From Streptomyces sp. TLI_235 (lineage in GTDB: Bacteria; Actinomycetota; Actinomycetes; Streptomycetales; Streptomycetaceae), in contig NSGV01000003.1 of the NCBI GenBank assembly GCA_002300355.1, forward strand, positions 248,001-312,000: a stretch of 64,000 nucleotides of DNA. The letters are read 5' to 3'. The position numbers and the translations under genes were made by a program. Below the pieces are notes generated by a model. The model did not search any database. It was not told the DNA's origin and saw nothing but the letters and a program-made list of their open reading frames with translations. Shown here piece by piece: positions 7,978 to 16,976 of the stretch; positions within the stretch are counted from its first letter, which is position 1; each line of letters opens with the position of its first letter.

Positions 7978-8148
7978 TCAGCGTTGCCTCTCCAGGGTGA
8001 GGACCGCCTTGGCGGCTGACGTGAGCCAGTTGGGGCAGCAGCGGGCGTGTCGGAAGATGCGCCAATGCTTGACGGTGGCGACGCCGCGTTCGACCGGGCA
8101 GCGGAGCCGGGCGTGGGCCTTGTCCAGCGACCGCTCCTTCGCGGTCAG
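7978..8148 (-). pseudogene. 3' piece of split transposase (DDE_Tnp_4 type)
   Basis: The last 57 codons read LTAKERSLDKAHARLRCPVE and onward to LTLERQR and stop. They contain the VERG...KHWRIFR block typical of the C terminus of this transposase class. They join the piece at 11989-12560 across the direct repeat GTCAG (8144-8148 and 11989-11993). The fragment alone has no function. Confidence 0.75.
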
Positions 8149-8607
8149 AGGACGTCCTGCTCGAATGCGGGATAGTTCATGGATTGTGCCAGGTTATGGT
8201 GCTTTCGCCCGTTGCTCGTCTGGCGAGGTTCGAGATCATCGCGAGGCGGATCATGCTCTCGGAGTGCTCGGGTTTGGTCTCGTAGTCGCGGGCCAGTCGG
8301 CGGTGCATCATGATCCAGCCGAAGGTGCGCTCGACCACCCATCTCCGGGGAACGATCGAGAAGCCTTTGACCTGGGTATTTCGCGGGACGACGTCGACGT
8401 CGATGCCGAGCTCCGCCCCGTGTTCGACGGCCTGGGTCTTGTAGCCGGTGTCGACCCAGGCCTTGGTGATCGCGGGGTGGGTGGTGGCGAGCTGAGTGAG
8501 GAGCTGTTTGCCGGCGTCGTTGTCCGAGACGCCGGCGGCGGTGACCATGACGAGCAGGAGCAGGCCGAGCGTGTCGACGACGATGCTGCGCTTGCGGCCG
8601 ACGATCT
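8149..8607 (-). pseudogene. 3' half of IS5-family transposase (copy A)
   Basis: The frame ending at 8177 encodes the C-terminal half of an IS5-type transposase, from IVGRKRSIV through VVERTFGW to TITWHNP. The N-terminal half lies at 10237-10651. An IS110 element separates them. The sequence from 8149 to 8176 is presumably the outer end of this element; its inverted repeat is not resolved. Confidence 0.82.
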
Positions 8608-8977
8608 AATGGGCGGCAGTTGGCACGACTGACGTCCTTGCTCGTTGCCGGTCGCCGGCGTCAGCACAATGTCCTCCGACGATCCGGGCCCGTGAGCCCT
8701 CAAAGAAGACCGACGTGTGCTGATGCTCGCCGCCGGTGACGAGCATCACCCCTTGATGGCCGATGATCATCATGGTTCAAGCCTCCTGCGGGGACCACCT
8801 CCTACGTGATCAGGAGCTACCAGCTCCGTTCGAGACCGAGGGCCCCGCAGGTCGCTGGGGTCATGAACGGCTAATCGGATGTCGGGCCACCGAGCCCTTC
8901 CATTAGAGAGACGCATGCCCTGCATGGCTTTGACCAGCTAAAACGCAGGAAGCAGATGAGAGAACTGGAGCAACAGA
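8608..8977 (+). ncRNA. Probable bridge RNA region of IS110 element
   Basis: In IS110-group elements the noncoding left end before the recombinase gene is transcribed as a bridge RNA whose loops pair with target and donor DNA. This 370-bp segment occupies that position and has no convincing gene. It contains complementary words, such as GCCGGCGTCAGCAC near 8655 and a GTGCTGATG...GCCGGTG block near 8716. I have not folded it, and exact RNA ends are unknown. Confidence 0.5.
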
Positions 8978-10213
8978 GTGTTCTGCGGCATCGACTGGGC
9001 CAGCGACCACCACGACATAGCCGTCGTGGACGAATCGGGTGCACTCAAGGCCCGGGCTCGCATCGACGACAGCGTCGACGGCCTGACCGAGCTCCTCCAG
9101 ATGCTCGCCGAACACGGCGACACCGCGGAGAACCCGATCCCAGTGGCCATCGAGACCTCGCACGGCCTCCTGGTCGCCGCGTTGCGCGCGACCGGCCGCC
9201 CTGTGTACGCGATCAACCCCATGGCGGCGGCCCGCTACCGTGACCGCAGGTCCGTCGCGCGCAAGAAGTCGGACCACCTTGACGCCCTGGTGCTGGCGAA
9301 CATTCTCCGCACCGACGCCGACGCCCACCGGCAGTTGCCCGCCGACAGCGAGCTCGTCCAGGCCGTCGCCGTGCTCGCCCGTGCCCAGCAGAACGCGGTC
9401 TGGGACCGCACCCAGGCCGGCAACAAGTTGACGTCGCACCTGCGTCAGTACTTCCCCGGCTTCCTGGCCGCCGTCGGCCACCGACGCGAAGGGATCTTCC
9501 ACCCGATCGCCCGGGTGCTCCTGGCCGCGGCACCGACTCCACAGCAGGCCGCCAAGCTCACCCGCGCCCAACTGCGGGCCCTGCTGAAGAAGGCCGGCCG
9601 CAAGAACACGATCGACGCCGAGGCCGAGCGGCTCCACACCGAGCTCCGCACACCCCAGATGCGCCAACTCTCCTTGGTGGAGCAGGCCATGGGCAGGCAG
9701 GCCCTCGCACTGCTGCGTCAGCTGGACGCCGCCTGAACCAGCGCCGACGACCTCGCCGAAGCCACCACCGAGGCGTTCGAGGAACACCCCGACGCTGAGA
9801 TCATCACCAGCTTCCCCGGACTCGGCCCCCTCAGCGGCGCCCGAGTCCTGGCCGAGATCGGCGACGACCGCTCCCGCTTCGCCGACGCCAGAGGCATGAA
9901 GGCCTACGCAGGCGCGGCCCCCGTCACCAGGGCCTCCGGCAAGAGCACGGTGGTCATGGCCCGCAGGGTCAAAAACCAGAGGCTGGCCGGGGCCGGCTAC
10001 ATGTGGGCCTTCTCGGCGATGGCCCACTCAACCGGAGCCAGAGCTCACTACGACCGCCGCCGCGAGGCCGGAGACCGACACACCGCCGCCCAGCGCAACC
10101 TCTTCAGCCGCATGATCGGCTGCCTCCACCACTGCCTCACCCGGCGCACGCACTTCAACGAGGACATCGCCTTCCCCGCGCCACGAGAAGTCCACCTGTC
10201 CCTTGCAGCTTGA
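8978..10213 (+). pseudogene. IS110-family recombinase with internal stop
   Basis: The frame begins with GTG (FCGIDWASDHHDIAVVDE, the RuvC-like DEDD start) and is open for 252 codons to a TGA at 9734-9736. It continues in the same frame to 10213 with the IS110 C-terminal (Tnp20) domain: FPGLGPLSGARVLAEIGD, then KAYAGAAPVTRASGKS with the serine of the second active site. Only the in-frame TGA breaks the gene, so the defect is recent or could be suppressed. Without the C-terminal domain the protein should be inactive. Confidence 0.88.
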
Positions 10214-10236
10214 CGACTCTTCCGCATCGGATGTCT

Positions 10237-10651
10237 TCTTGCCGGCGTCGATGCCCTGAGTTTCGGTTGGCACGCTGGGTGCGGTCTTGACGCTCTGGGC
10301 GTCGATCACGCAGGCGGTCGGTTCGGGACTCCGGCCTTCCTTCTCGCGGACCAGACGGTGCAGTCGGATGCCGAGTTTCTCGATCGTGCGGTCCGCGGTC
10401 CAGGCGCTGAAGTGCGAGAACACGGTGGTGTGGGGCGGGAAGTCGTGTGGCAGGTAGCGCCAGGCGATCCCGGTGCGGTTCACGTAGAGGATCGCGTTCA
10501 TGACCTCGCGGAGATCGGCAACTTTGCCGCCGAGCCCCAGCGAGGTCTTCTGGCGCTCGGCCCGCCAGGCGGTCAGCACCGGCTCCACCAGGGCCCAGCG
10601 GGCATCGGACAGGTCACTCGGATAGGCTCTGCGCTGCGGCTGGATCGTCAT
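10237..10651 (-). pseudogene. 5' half of IS5-family transposase (copy A)
   Basis: From ATG 10651 the frame encodes MTIQPQRRAYPSDLSDARWA, then WRYLPHDFPPHTTV (DUF4096-like N-terminal domain) and CVIDAQSVKTAPSV with the first catalytic Asp. It is cut after GIDAGKK by the IS110 element. The rest lies at 8149-8607. It is related to but distinct from IS5 copy B at 11123-11962, to which it is inverted. Confidence 0.85.
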
Positions 10652-11122
10652 AACTCCACTGCTACATAAGGGAGTTAGATTCGACTATCACTCGTTCGGG
10701 TGAACCATTGCAGACTATTCAGGAGGTCTTCGAACCAGACAGGAGCTTTCGGGGTGAAACGGGACGAACCGCAGCGACATCAGCACTCGAGTAGCGGCGG
10801 CATTCCCGACAAAAAGACTCATCAGTGGAGTCTTCAGGCATGCGGCAAACCACCTCAAACCTGCACATCGGCGACGCGAACGTCCTCTCACTGGGCGTTT
10901 CGCCGCCTAAAGTACTGGTTGATGCCGATTTCCAGGCTGCTCGGCCCTGCCGTCTGCGGCACCTCCAGAGGCTGCTGTGGCAGGAGTGCAGCTTGCGTAC
11001 GAAAGTCCGCCGGAACTGTGTGCTTCGTCCTGTCTCGTCCCATGAGGCCGGGCCGGGACATATTTGTCCGCCGAGTTTCGCGACCTCTGGCCGGAAGCGA
11101 GATTCCGCAGTATGCCGTCGTT
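10652..11122. other. Spacer between inverted IS5 copies
   Basis: No gene is recognisable in these 470 bp. The left edge holds the inner end of IS5 copy A and the right edge, from about 11055 (GGGACATATTTGTCCGCCGA), probably the inner end of copy B. The last resembles, as an inverted repeat, the outer end near 11965-11988. Confidence 0.45.
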
Positions 11123-11962
11123 ATGACGGATCGTCGACCGTATCCGAGTGACCTGTCCGACGCCCGCTGGGCACTCATCGAGCCCACCCTGACCGCCTGG
11201 CGCCGGGCCCGCACCGAACGTGCCCTCTCGTTCGGCCGGCCGCCCGAGCACGAGCTGCGGGATCTGGTGGACGCGATCCTCTACGTCGACCGTACCGGCA
11301 TCCCCTGGCGCTACCTCCCGCACGACTACCCGCCCTGGGAGACCGTCTACGCATACTTCGCCCGCTGGCAGAAGGAATGCGTGTTCGAGCAGCTCAACGG
11401 CCTTCTCCGACACATGGTCCGCGCCCGCGAGGGACGCGATCCGGAGCCGACGGCCTGCATCATCGACTCCCAGAGCGTGAAGACCTCCACGAACGTCCCC
11501 GCCGCCACCCAGGGCGCTGATGTCGGGAAGCGGATCGTGGGCAGGAAACGCAACATCGTCACCGACACCATCGGCCTCCTGCTCGTGGTCCTGGTCACCG
11601 CCGCGAGCGTCCAGGACAACGCCGCCGGCCAGCAGCTACTGACCCGGGTCGCGACAGGGCACCCGACCGTCCGCAAGGCCTGGGCCGACATGGGCTACAA
11701 GACCGCCGTCGTCGAACACGGCGCCACCCTGGGCATCGACGTCGAGATCGTCCGCCGCGACCCCGCGACAAGGGGATTCGTTATCCAGCCCCGCCGCTGG
11801 GTCGTAGAACGCAGCTTCGGCTGGCTCATGAACCACCGCCGCCTCGCCCGCGACTACGAAGCTCTCCCGGCCCGCTCCGAAGCCATGATCCACATCGCGA
11901 TGATCGGCCTCATGACCCGCCGACTCACCGGCGAGAGCACCCCAACCTGGCGAGGAACCTGA
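11123..11962 (+). CDS. IS5-family transposase (copy B, intact)
   Basis: The 279-aa protein starts at ATG 11123 (MTDRRPYPSDLSDARWALIE). It shows the N-terminal DUF4096-like domain (WRYLPHDYPPWETVY), the first Asp in CIIDSQSVKTSTNV, the second Asp in KAWADMGYKT, and the C-terminal VVERSFGWLMNHRRLARDYE with the catalytic Glu. All parts of a DDE transposase of the IS5 type are present, with no break. It faces IS5 copy A, and together they flank only 470 bp. Confidence 0.9.
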   Translation: MTDRRPYPSDLSDARWALIEPTLTAWRRARTERALSFGRPPEHELRDLVDAILYVDRTGIPWRYLPHDYPPWETVYAYFARWQKECVFEQLNGLLRHMVRAREGRDPEPTACIIDSQSVKTSTNVPAATQGADVGKRIVGRKRNIVTDTIGLLLVVLVTAASVQDNAAGQQLLTRVATGHPTVRKAWADMGYKTAVVEHGATLGIDVEIVRRDPATRGFVIQPRRWVVERSFGWLMNHRRLARDYEALPARSEAMIHIAMIGLMTRRLTGESTPTWRGT

Positions 11963-11988
11963 CCCCGCAGTCGGGGACAAAACGCCCA

Positions 11989-12560
11989 GTCAGCTCGCGT
12001 TTGGGTCGGCGGCGGACCGGACGGCGACGCCTGGGCCGGCTCCGGTGCAGGCCAGGTCCGCGAGCGCCGGGATCCGCAGCCGGGCGCAGGTCGCGACGAT
12101 CCGGTGGCGCCGGGTCGTGGGTTCGGCCCGGCAGCGGTCGTGAGAGCCACACGAGCTTGCCAACGGGATTGGTGATGACCTGCAGGTTCACACCGTGGCG
12201 GCGGTGCTTGCCTCTGTAGTCGGCACGGCCGTCGCCGACCCGGTCGCACTCGGCCAGAGTGCCGTCCACGAGTACGTATGCCCCGTCCGTCTCCCGAAGG
12301 GCCCGGGTCAGCCCCGGCGCCTTGCGGGCGAGATGCCCGGTCACCGCACGGACGTAGGCGTGGGCCGTGGCCACGCTGATCCCGAACCCGGCCGCGATCT
12401 GCGCGAGCGTGTCGTGCTTGCGCAGGTACACCAGCGCGACGATCGCGCGCTGCGACGGTCGGAGCTTGCAGCGCCGGTCACCCTCACGGGTGACAATCAG
12501 CATGGTGACCCACTCCACCAGTGCGTGCGGCAGGTCCAGTGATGCAGGATAGACAACCAA
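11989..12560 (-). pseudogene. 5' piece of split transposase (DDE_Tnp_4 type)
   Basis: From a TTG at 12560 the frame encodes LVVYPASLDLPHALVEW, an HTH region (DTLAQIAAGFGISVATAHAY) and the catalytic start VLVDGTLAECDRV...GRTHD. After GRTHD the sense moves to another frame (HRIVATCARLRIPALADLA) and returns at RRRPKREL. The gene was therefore already frameshifted, independently of the insertion that cuts it at 11988. It resembles the intact transposase at 23023-23802. Confidence 0.75.
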
Positions 12561-12687
12561 CGAGGCTCTCCGGCCACCGAGTTGAGACGTCAGACATCTC
12601 ACTCAACGGCCGGAGAGCCTCGCTCGTTTCGCTGCCTGCCGACGCCACCCAGCCGTCACCCGATCGGTGCCCGCGCTGAAAACGCTC

Positions 12688-12917
12688 CTTACCTTCTTGG
12701 CGGGTTCGTTCCGCTCATTCGTACGATCGGGAGGCCCAGGGGCTCCGGGTGTGGCTCAAAAAGCTCATGCCGTTCGTGTGGCTTCCAGTGATTGGCCGCC
12801 CGGCGCCTCGCGACGACACGGCCGCTCATTGGGATGCGCGAACTCGATCGCTTCGTAAGGACACGTCGGCGTGGTCGTCTGCAGGGACCAGGAGATGGAC
12901 CGACGAAGGAGGCTCGG
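12688..12917. other. Leader of second IS110-type element
   Basis: No gene is seen here. By position it should include the noncoding left end, and so a possible bridge RNA, of the IS110-type element whose recombinase starts at 12918. I could not fix the element boundary. Confidence 0.35.
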
Positions 12918-14121
12918 GTGCCAGAGCTGTGGGCGGGAACGGACGCGGGCAAGGCCGAGCACCACTGCACGGTCATCGACAGTCACGGGACAAAGGTGCT
13001 GTCACGCCGCGTTCCCAACGACGAGCCTGCCCTACTGGAACTCATCAGCGATGTCCTGGAGTTGGCCGATGGGGAGCCGGTGACCTGGGCCGTCGACCTG
13101 AACGCCTGCGGTGCCGCGCTGCCGATCGCCCTGCTCACCGGTCACGGCCAGCGGCTGCTACATCCCAGGCCGCACCGTGCACCACGCTTCCGGCTCCTAC
13201 CGCGGCGACGGGAAATCCGACGCGAAGGACGCCTATGTCATCGCCGACCAGGCAAGGATGCGCCGCGACCTGCAGCCCCTGCAGGAGTGGGACGAGATTG
13301 CTGTCGACCTGCGGATCCTTACCACGCGCCGCTACGACCTCACCGCTGACCGCACCCGGGCGATCAACCGCTTGCGGGCCCAGATCCTGGAGTACTTCCC
13401 GGCCCTCGAGCGCGCCTTCGACTACAGCACTTCCAAGGCCGCGCTCTTGCTGCTGACCGGTTACCAGACGCCAGCCGCTCTTCGGCGTGTCGGCCAGGCC
13501 CGCCTGGTCACATGGCTCGCCAACCGCAAGGTGCGAAACGCCCCCGCCGTCGCCGCTGCGGCACTCCAGGCAGCCCACGCCCAGCACACTGTGATCCCCG
13601 GCGAGAAAACCGCCGCAGTCATGGTGAACACCCTGGCCAGGGCGGTGATGGCCCTGGACGAGGAGATCGCCCGCACCGACGCGGCGATCGAGGCACGGTT
13701 CCGCCAGCACCCACACGCCGACGCGCTCACGAGCATGCCCGGCATCGGCACCCTGCTCGGTGCCGAGTTCATCGCCTGCACCGGCGGCAACATGGAAGCC
13801 TTCGGCAGCCCGAACCGGCTCGCCGGCGTCGCCGGCCTCGCGCCCGTCCCCAAGGGCTCCGGCAGGATCACCGGCAACATGCGCCGGCCCCACCGCTACC
13901 ACCGCCGCCTCCTGCGCGTCTTCTACCTCTCCGCCCAGGTCGCCGCCCGCTGCTGCCCCACCCCCAAGGCCTTCTACGAACGCAAGCGGAGCGAGGGCAA
14001 GACCCACAAGCAGGCCGTCCTCGCCCTCGCCCGCCGCCGCCTCGACGTCCTCTGGGCCCTCATACGCGACCAGCGGACCTTCGCTGCAGAGCCACCCCGA
14101 CGCGACCTCGCAGAGGCATGA
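12918..14121 (+). pseudogene. IS110-family recombinase, frameshifted
   Basis: The gene starts at GTG 12918 with GAAGGAGG 5 nt upstream (PELWAGTDAGKAEHHCTVID). After about 80 codons, near 13160, the frame changes: the expected LLYIPGRTVHHASGSYRGDG appears only in the next frame, so about 2 nt are missing. The rest is open to 14121. It includes KSDAKDAYVIADQARMRRDL of the DEDD domain and the Tnp20 domain (MPGIGTLLGAEFIACTGG, then FGSPNRLAGVAGLAPVPKGS). It is a different IS110-type subfamily from the element at 8606-10236. Confidence 0.85.
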
Positions 14122-14301
14122 CACAACCACCCCACGTCACCAGGCCGGTTGACAAACACCATTGGGAATCACTGGTGCCCGATCGCCCTGCTCTCCGGCC
14201 GACCGGGCCTTTCACTCCTCTTTGTCGGTGGAACACAGGCAGACCGCCCGCCAGCGGCGATAGGTTCAACGCCCTGGGCGAAATGGATCGAGGAGCGACC
14301 G

Positions 14302-14683
14302 ATGAACGAGAACGCGTCAGCACGATCGGACGCGGGCGGTAGCGCCGGAGCCGGCGGTTTCGACTTCCAGGATCGCGTCGCCGCATGGTTCGCCGTCGCC
14401 GTCCTGGCAGGCGAGGCCGCGGCACCAGTGCAAGGCCTGTGGACCGGCGCAGTCCAGCGAGTCGCGTGCGAGACCGGCGATCCTGTCGACGACTGCAGGG
14501 TACGCACCTCCGACGGTGTGACGCTGGCGCTCCAGGCCAAGCGATCGATCACCTTGGGCACCGCTGAAACCAGCGAACTGGCCAAGACCGTGGGACAGTT
14601 CGTCGCGCAGCACCTGTCGCCCGGGCACGAGGAGAACCGTCTTGTCCTCGTGACAACCTCAGAGGCTTCCGGGTCAGTCAGGA
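14302..14683 (+). pseudogene. 5' part of giant nuclease-NTPase gene split by IS21
   Basis: The frame starts at ATG 14302 with GAGGAG 7 nt upstream. It encodes the N-terminal domain GGSAGAGGFDFQDRVAAWF...TLALQAKRSITLG. The GGF-FQ start and the (D)...QxK motif fit a Cap4/PD-(D/E)xK nuclease of the kind found at the N terminus of Avs-like STAND proteins. The IS21 element enters at 14684 after CAGGA. The frame resumes at 16977 in phase; together the parts encode about 1,568 aa. Confidence 0.75.
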
Positions 14684-14748
14684 TGTCGGCAACGGCTGAA
14701 ATCGGGCCGGTCTGATCGGGTCAATCGTGGGCCATCGTGCGGTCTTGT

Positions 14749-15594
14749 TCAGTCGTTGCTGGTGGTCGGGGTGCGGCCGAGTTCGCGGCCGCGCATGCGG
14801 TAGGACTCGCCTTTGAGGGAGTGGACCTCGGCGTGGTGGACGAGTCGGTCGATCATGGCGGCGGCGACGGTCTCGTCACCGAAGGTCTCTCCCCAGCGCC
14901 CGAAGGGCTTGTTCGAGGTGACGATCACGCTGGCCCTCTCGTAGCGGTTCGAGATCAGCTGGAAGAACAGGTTCGCGGCCTCCGGTTCGAACGGGATGTA
15001 GCCGACCTCGTCGATCACGATCAGCGGGTAACGGCCGAGCCTGACCAGTTCGTCCTGGAGCCGGCCGGCCTGGTGGGCTGCGGCGAGACGGTCGACCCAC
15101 TGGGAGGCGGTGGCGAACGCGACCCGGTGCCCGGCCTGGCAGGCCCGGACCGCGAGTCCGGTGGCGAGGTGGGTCTTGCCGGTGCCCGGCGGTCCGAGGA
15201 AGACCACGTTCTCCTTGGCCGCTATGAAGTCCAATGTTCCCAGATGGGCGAGTTGTTGGCGCGTCATGCCCCGCAGATGGGCGAGGTCGAGCTCCTCGAT
15301 GGTCTTGACCGCCGGGAAGCGGGCCGCGCGGATGCGGCCCTCGCCGCCGTGGCTGTCCCGGGCCGAGACCTCGCGCTGCAGGCAGGCGACCAGGTACTCG
15401 GTGTGGGTCCAGGACTCCGCTTGGGCGCGCTCGGCCAGGCGCTCGGCGGCGTCGAGCAGCGCGGGGGCCTTCATCGCGCGGGCGAGGAAGGCCAGGTCGG
15501 CGGCGGTCTGCCGGCCCGTTCGGGCCGCCTGGCCGTTCTGCTTGGCCGTGTCGGTCGTGGTGGTGCGACTGGTGGCGGTCGCGGTGCGGGTCAT
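14749..15594 (-). CDS. istB: IS21 helper ATPase IstB
   Basis: The 281-aa AAA+ protein has Walker A GPPGTGKTHLA near residue 121 and Walker B LIVIDEVGYIPF near 184. It then has ANLFFQLISNRYERASVIVTS, the usual IstB sensor region. Its ATG at 15594 overlaps the istA TGA by one base (TGATG), as is usual for this operon. IstB assists IstA in target selection and strand transfer. Nothing looks damaged. Confidence 0.95.
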   Translation of the reverse strand: MTRTATATSRTTTTDTAKQNGQAARTGRQTAADLAFLARAMKAPALLDAAERLAERAQAESWTHTEYLVACLQREVSARDSHGGEGRIRAARFPAVKTIEELDLAHLRGMTRQQLAHLGTLDFIAAKENVVFLGPPGTGKTHLATGLAVRACQAGHRVAFATASQWVDRLAAAHQAGRLQDELVRLGRYPLIVIDEVGYIPFEPEAANLFFQLISNRYERASVIVTSNKPFGRWGETFGDETVAAAMIDRLVHHAEVHSLKGESYRMRGRELGRTPTTSND

Positions 15595-16907
15595 CAGGTG
15601 TCCTCCTTTCCGGCGCCGCCCTCGATGAGGGTGAACATGCGGTCGTAGGAGTGGAGTTCGCGTTGCTCGACCTCGATGCCGAGGCTGTCCGGGGCCAGGA
15701 GTGCGGCCCGGGCGGCGTGCGCGCGGGCGGCCTGCTGGTGGGTGACCTCGCCTCGCAGGGCGTTGGCCGCGGCGGCGTGCTCGGGGTCGGTCAGGGTCTG
15801 GTGTCTGGCCCAGCAGCGGGTGTGCCGGGCGACGATGTCGTTGCCGCAGGTGACGGTGATCTCCTCGTTGTCTGCGCGGACCATGACGCGGTGGCCGATC
15901 GCGCGGGGGTGGACGGAGTAGTCGCAGGTGTCGACGCGGATGTAGTGGTCGCGGCCGAGGCGGGTGTGGAAACGCCACCAGTTGGGCGGGGTGACGGGCG
16001 GGACGGTGAGCATCGCGGCCCGGTCGGCCTCCCAGCGGTCCGCCGGCCGGGCGTCGATCGAGCGGTGCTGCCTGCGGTTGGCGACCTGCAGCCAGGCGGT
16101 CAGCTGGGCGTTGAAGTCGTCAGGGCCGGTGAAGGTGCGGCCGGGCAGGAAACTGGTCTCCAGGTAGCCGTTCGCGCGCTCGACCAGGCCCTTCGCCTCG
16201 GGGTCGCGGGGCCGGCAGAGATGCACCCTGACCGCGAGCAGGCCGGCGAACGCGGCGAACTCGCTGGTCGGTCTGCCTTTGCCGACCCCCGGCTCGTTGT
16301 CCCAGACCAGCATCTTGGGAACGGCGCCCCAGCCGTCGGCCAATAGCCGCCAGTGGCCGTCGATCAGGTCGCCGCTCTGCCTCGAGGGCAGCATCCGGGC
16401 GGTGATCACCCGCGAATACCCGGAGACGATGACCAGAACCGGCGGCCGCCCGCACTGCCCATAGCCCACCGGGATGTCCACCGGCGGGAACCACAGGTCG
16501 CACTGGGCGAGCTCGCCCGGCTGATAGACCGTCCGCGAGACCGGATCAACGGGCAGGTAGGCCGGCCGCAGCTCGCGGACCCGTTCACGCAGGATCGTCA
16601 GGCCGCGCTCCCAGCCGATCCGCTCCGCGATCACCGTGACCGGCATCGTCGGAGTCTGCTTCAACAGCTCCCGGACTGCCGGCTCCACCGCGTCCACCGC
16701 CGAGCCCTTCAGCGGCCGCTGGTACTTCGGCGGTCGGTCCGAGGCCAGCGCCCGCGACACCGTGCCCCGAGAGATCCCCAGCTGCCGGGCCACAGCCCGG
16801 GCCGACAACCCCTCCGACCGGTGCAACCGGCGAATCTCGGCCCAGTCCTCCACACGGATCACCCTCTCTTCCTCCTGACCTCCGAGCATTGAAGTCAGGA
16901 TGATCAA
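15594..16907 (-). CDS. istA: IS21 transposase IstA
   Basis: The 437-aa protein has an N-terminal HTH (LSARAVARQLGISRGTVSRA), then a DDE core with Asp in AQCDLWFPPVD, Asp in KMLVWDNEPGVG and Glu in KGLVERANGYLE. The C-terminal Mu-type domain follows (DYSVHPRAIGHRVMV). Translation may begin at ATG 16907 or at a later start near VIRVEDW. It is upstream of istB and coupled to it. The element is probably still able to move. Confidence 0.95.
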   Translation of the reverse strand: MIILTSMLGGQEEERVIRVEDWAEIRRLHRSEGLSARAVARQLGISRGTVSRALASDRPPKYQRPLKGSAVDAVEPAVRELLKQTPTMPVTVIAERIGWERGLTILRERVRELRPAYLPVDPVSRTVYQPGELAQCDLWFPPVDIPVGYGQCGRPPVLVIVSGYSRVITARMLPSRQSGDLIDGHWRLLADGWGAVPKMLVWDNEPGVGKGRPTSEFAAFAGLLAVRVHLCRPRDPEAKGLVERANGYLETSFLPGRTFTGPDDFNAQLTAWLQVANRRQHRSIDARPADRWEADRAAMLTVPPVTPPNWWRFHTRLGRDHYIRVDTCDYSVHPRAIGHRVMVRADNEEITVTCGNDIVARHTRCWARHQTLTDPEHAAAANALRGEVTHQQAARAHAARAALLAPDSLGIEVEQRELHSYDRMFTLIEGGAGKEDT

Positions 16908-16976
16908 GAGATCGCAGAGCGACCCTCTTTTGATCCGCCGTCCGTGGTCCTCGTTTCACCCGTCGCCGACACAGGA

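Larger units (their letters stand above)
8606..10236 (+). mobile_element. IS110-family element with CT core dinucleotides
   Basis: Aligning the broken IS5 gene with an unbroken sequence shows that the insertion separates ...ACGAT from TCTTGCC..., with the dinucleotide CT present at both junctions (8606-8607 and 10235-10236). There is no other target duplication. A CT core is what the IS621/IS110 group uses in bridge-RNA-guided recombination. The element is about 1.63 kb, with the recombinase gene at 8978-10213 and a 370-bp noncoding left end. Confidence 0.85.
7970..12687 (-). mobile_element. Old DDE_Tnp_4-type insertion sequence broken by nested insertions
   Basis: Imperfect terminal repeats of 14 bp (13 matches) lie at 7970-7983 (GAGCATTTTCAGCG) and 12674-12687. 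The transposase gene runs from 12560 to 7978 on the minus strand but is split by a 3.84-kb insertion (8149-11988). Excising the insertion with one copy of the flanking GTCAG rejoins the frame (PKRELTAKERS). An upstream hairpin with arms GAGGCTCTCCGGCC and GGCCGGAGAGCCTC lies at about 12561-12620. No target duplication is visible at the outer ends. Confidence 0.75.
14684..16971 (-). mobile_element. IS21-family insertion sequence
   Basis: The 2,288-bp element has imperfect inverted ends starting TGTCGGCAACGGCTGAAA (14684) and, from the right, TGTCGGCGACGGGTGAAA. It is flanked by the 5-bp duplication CAGGA (14679-14683 and 16972-16976). It carries istA and istB on the minus strand, both intact. 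It interrupts the giant nuclease-NTPase gene. Confidence 0.93.
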
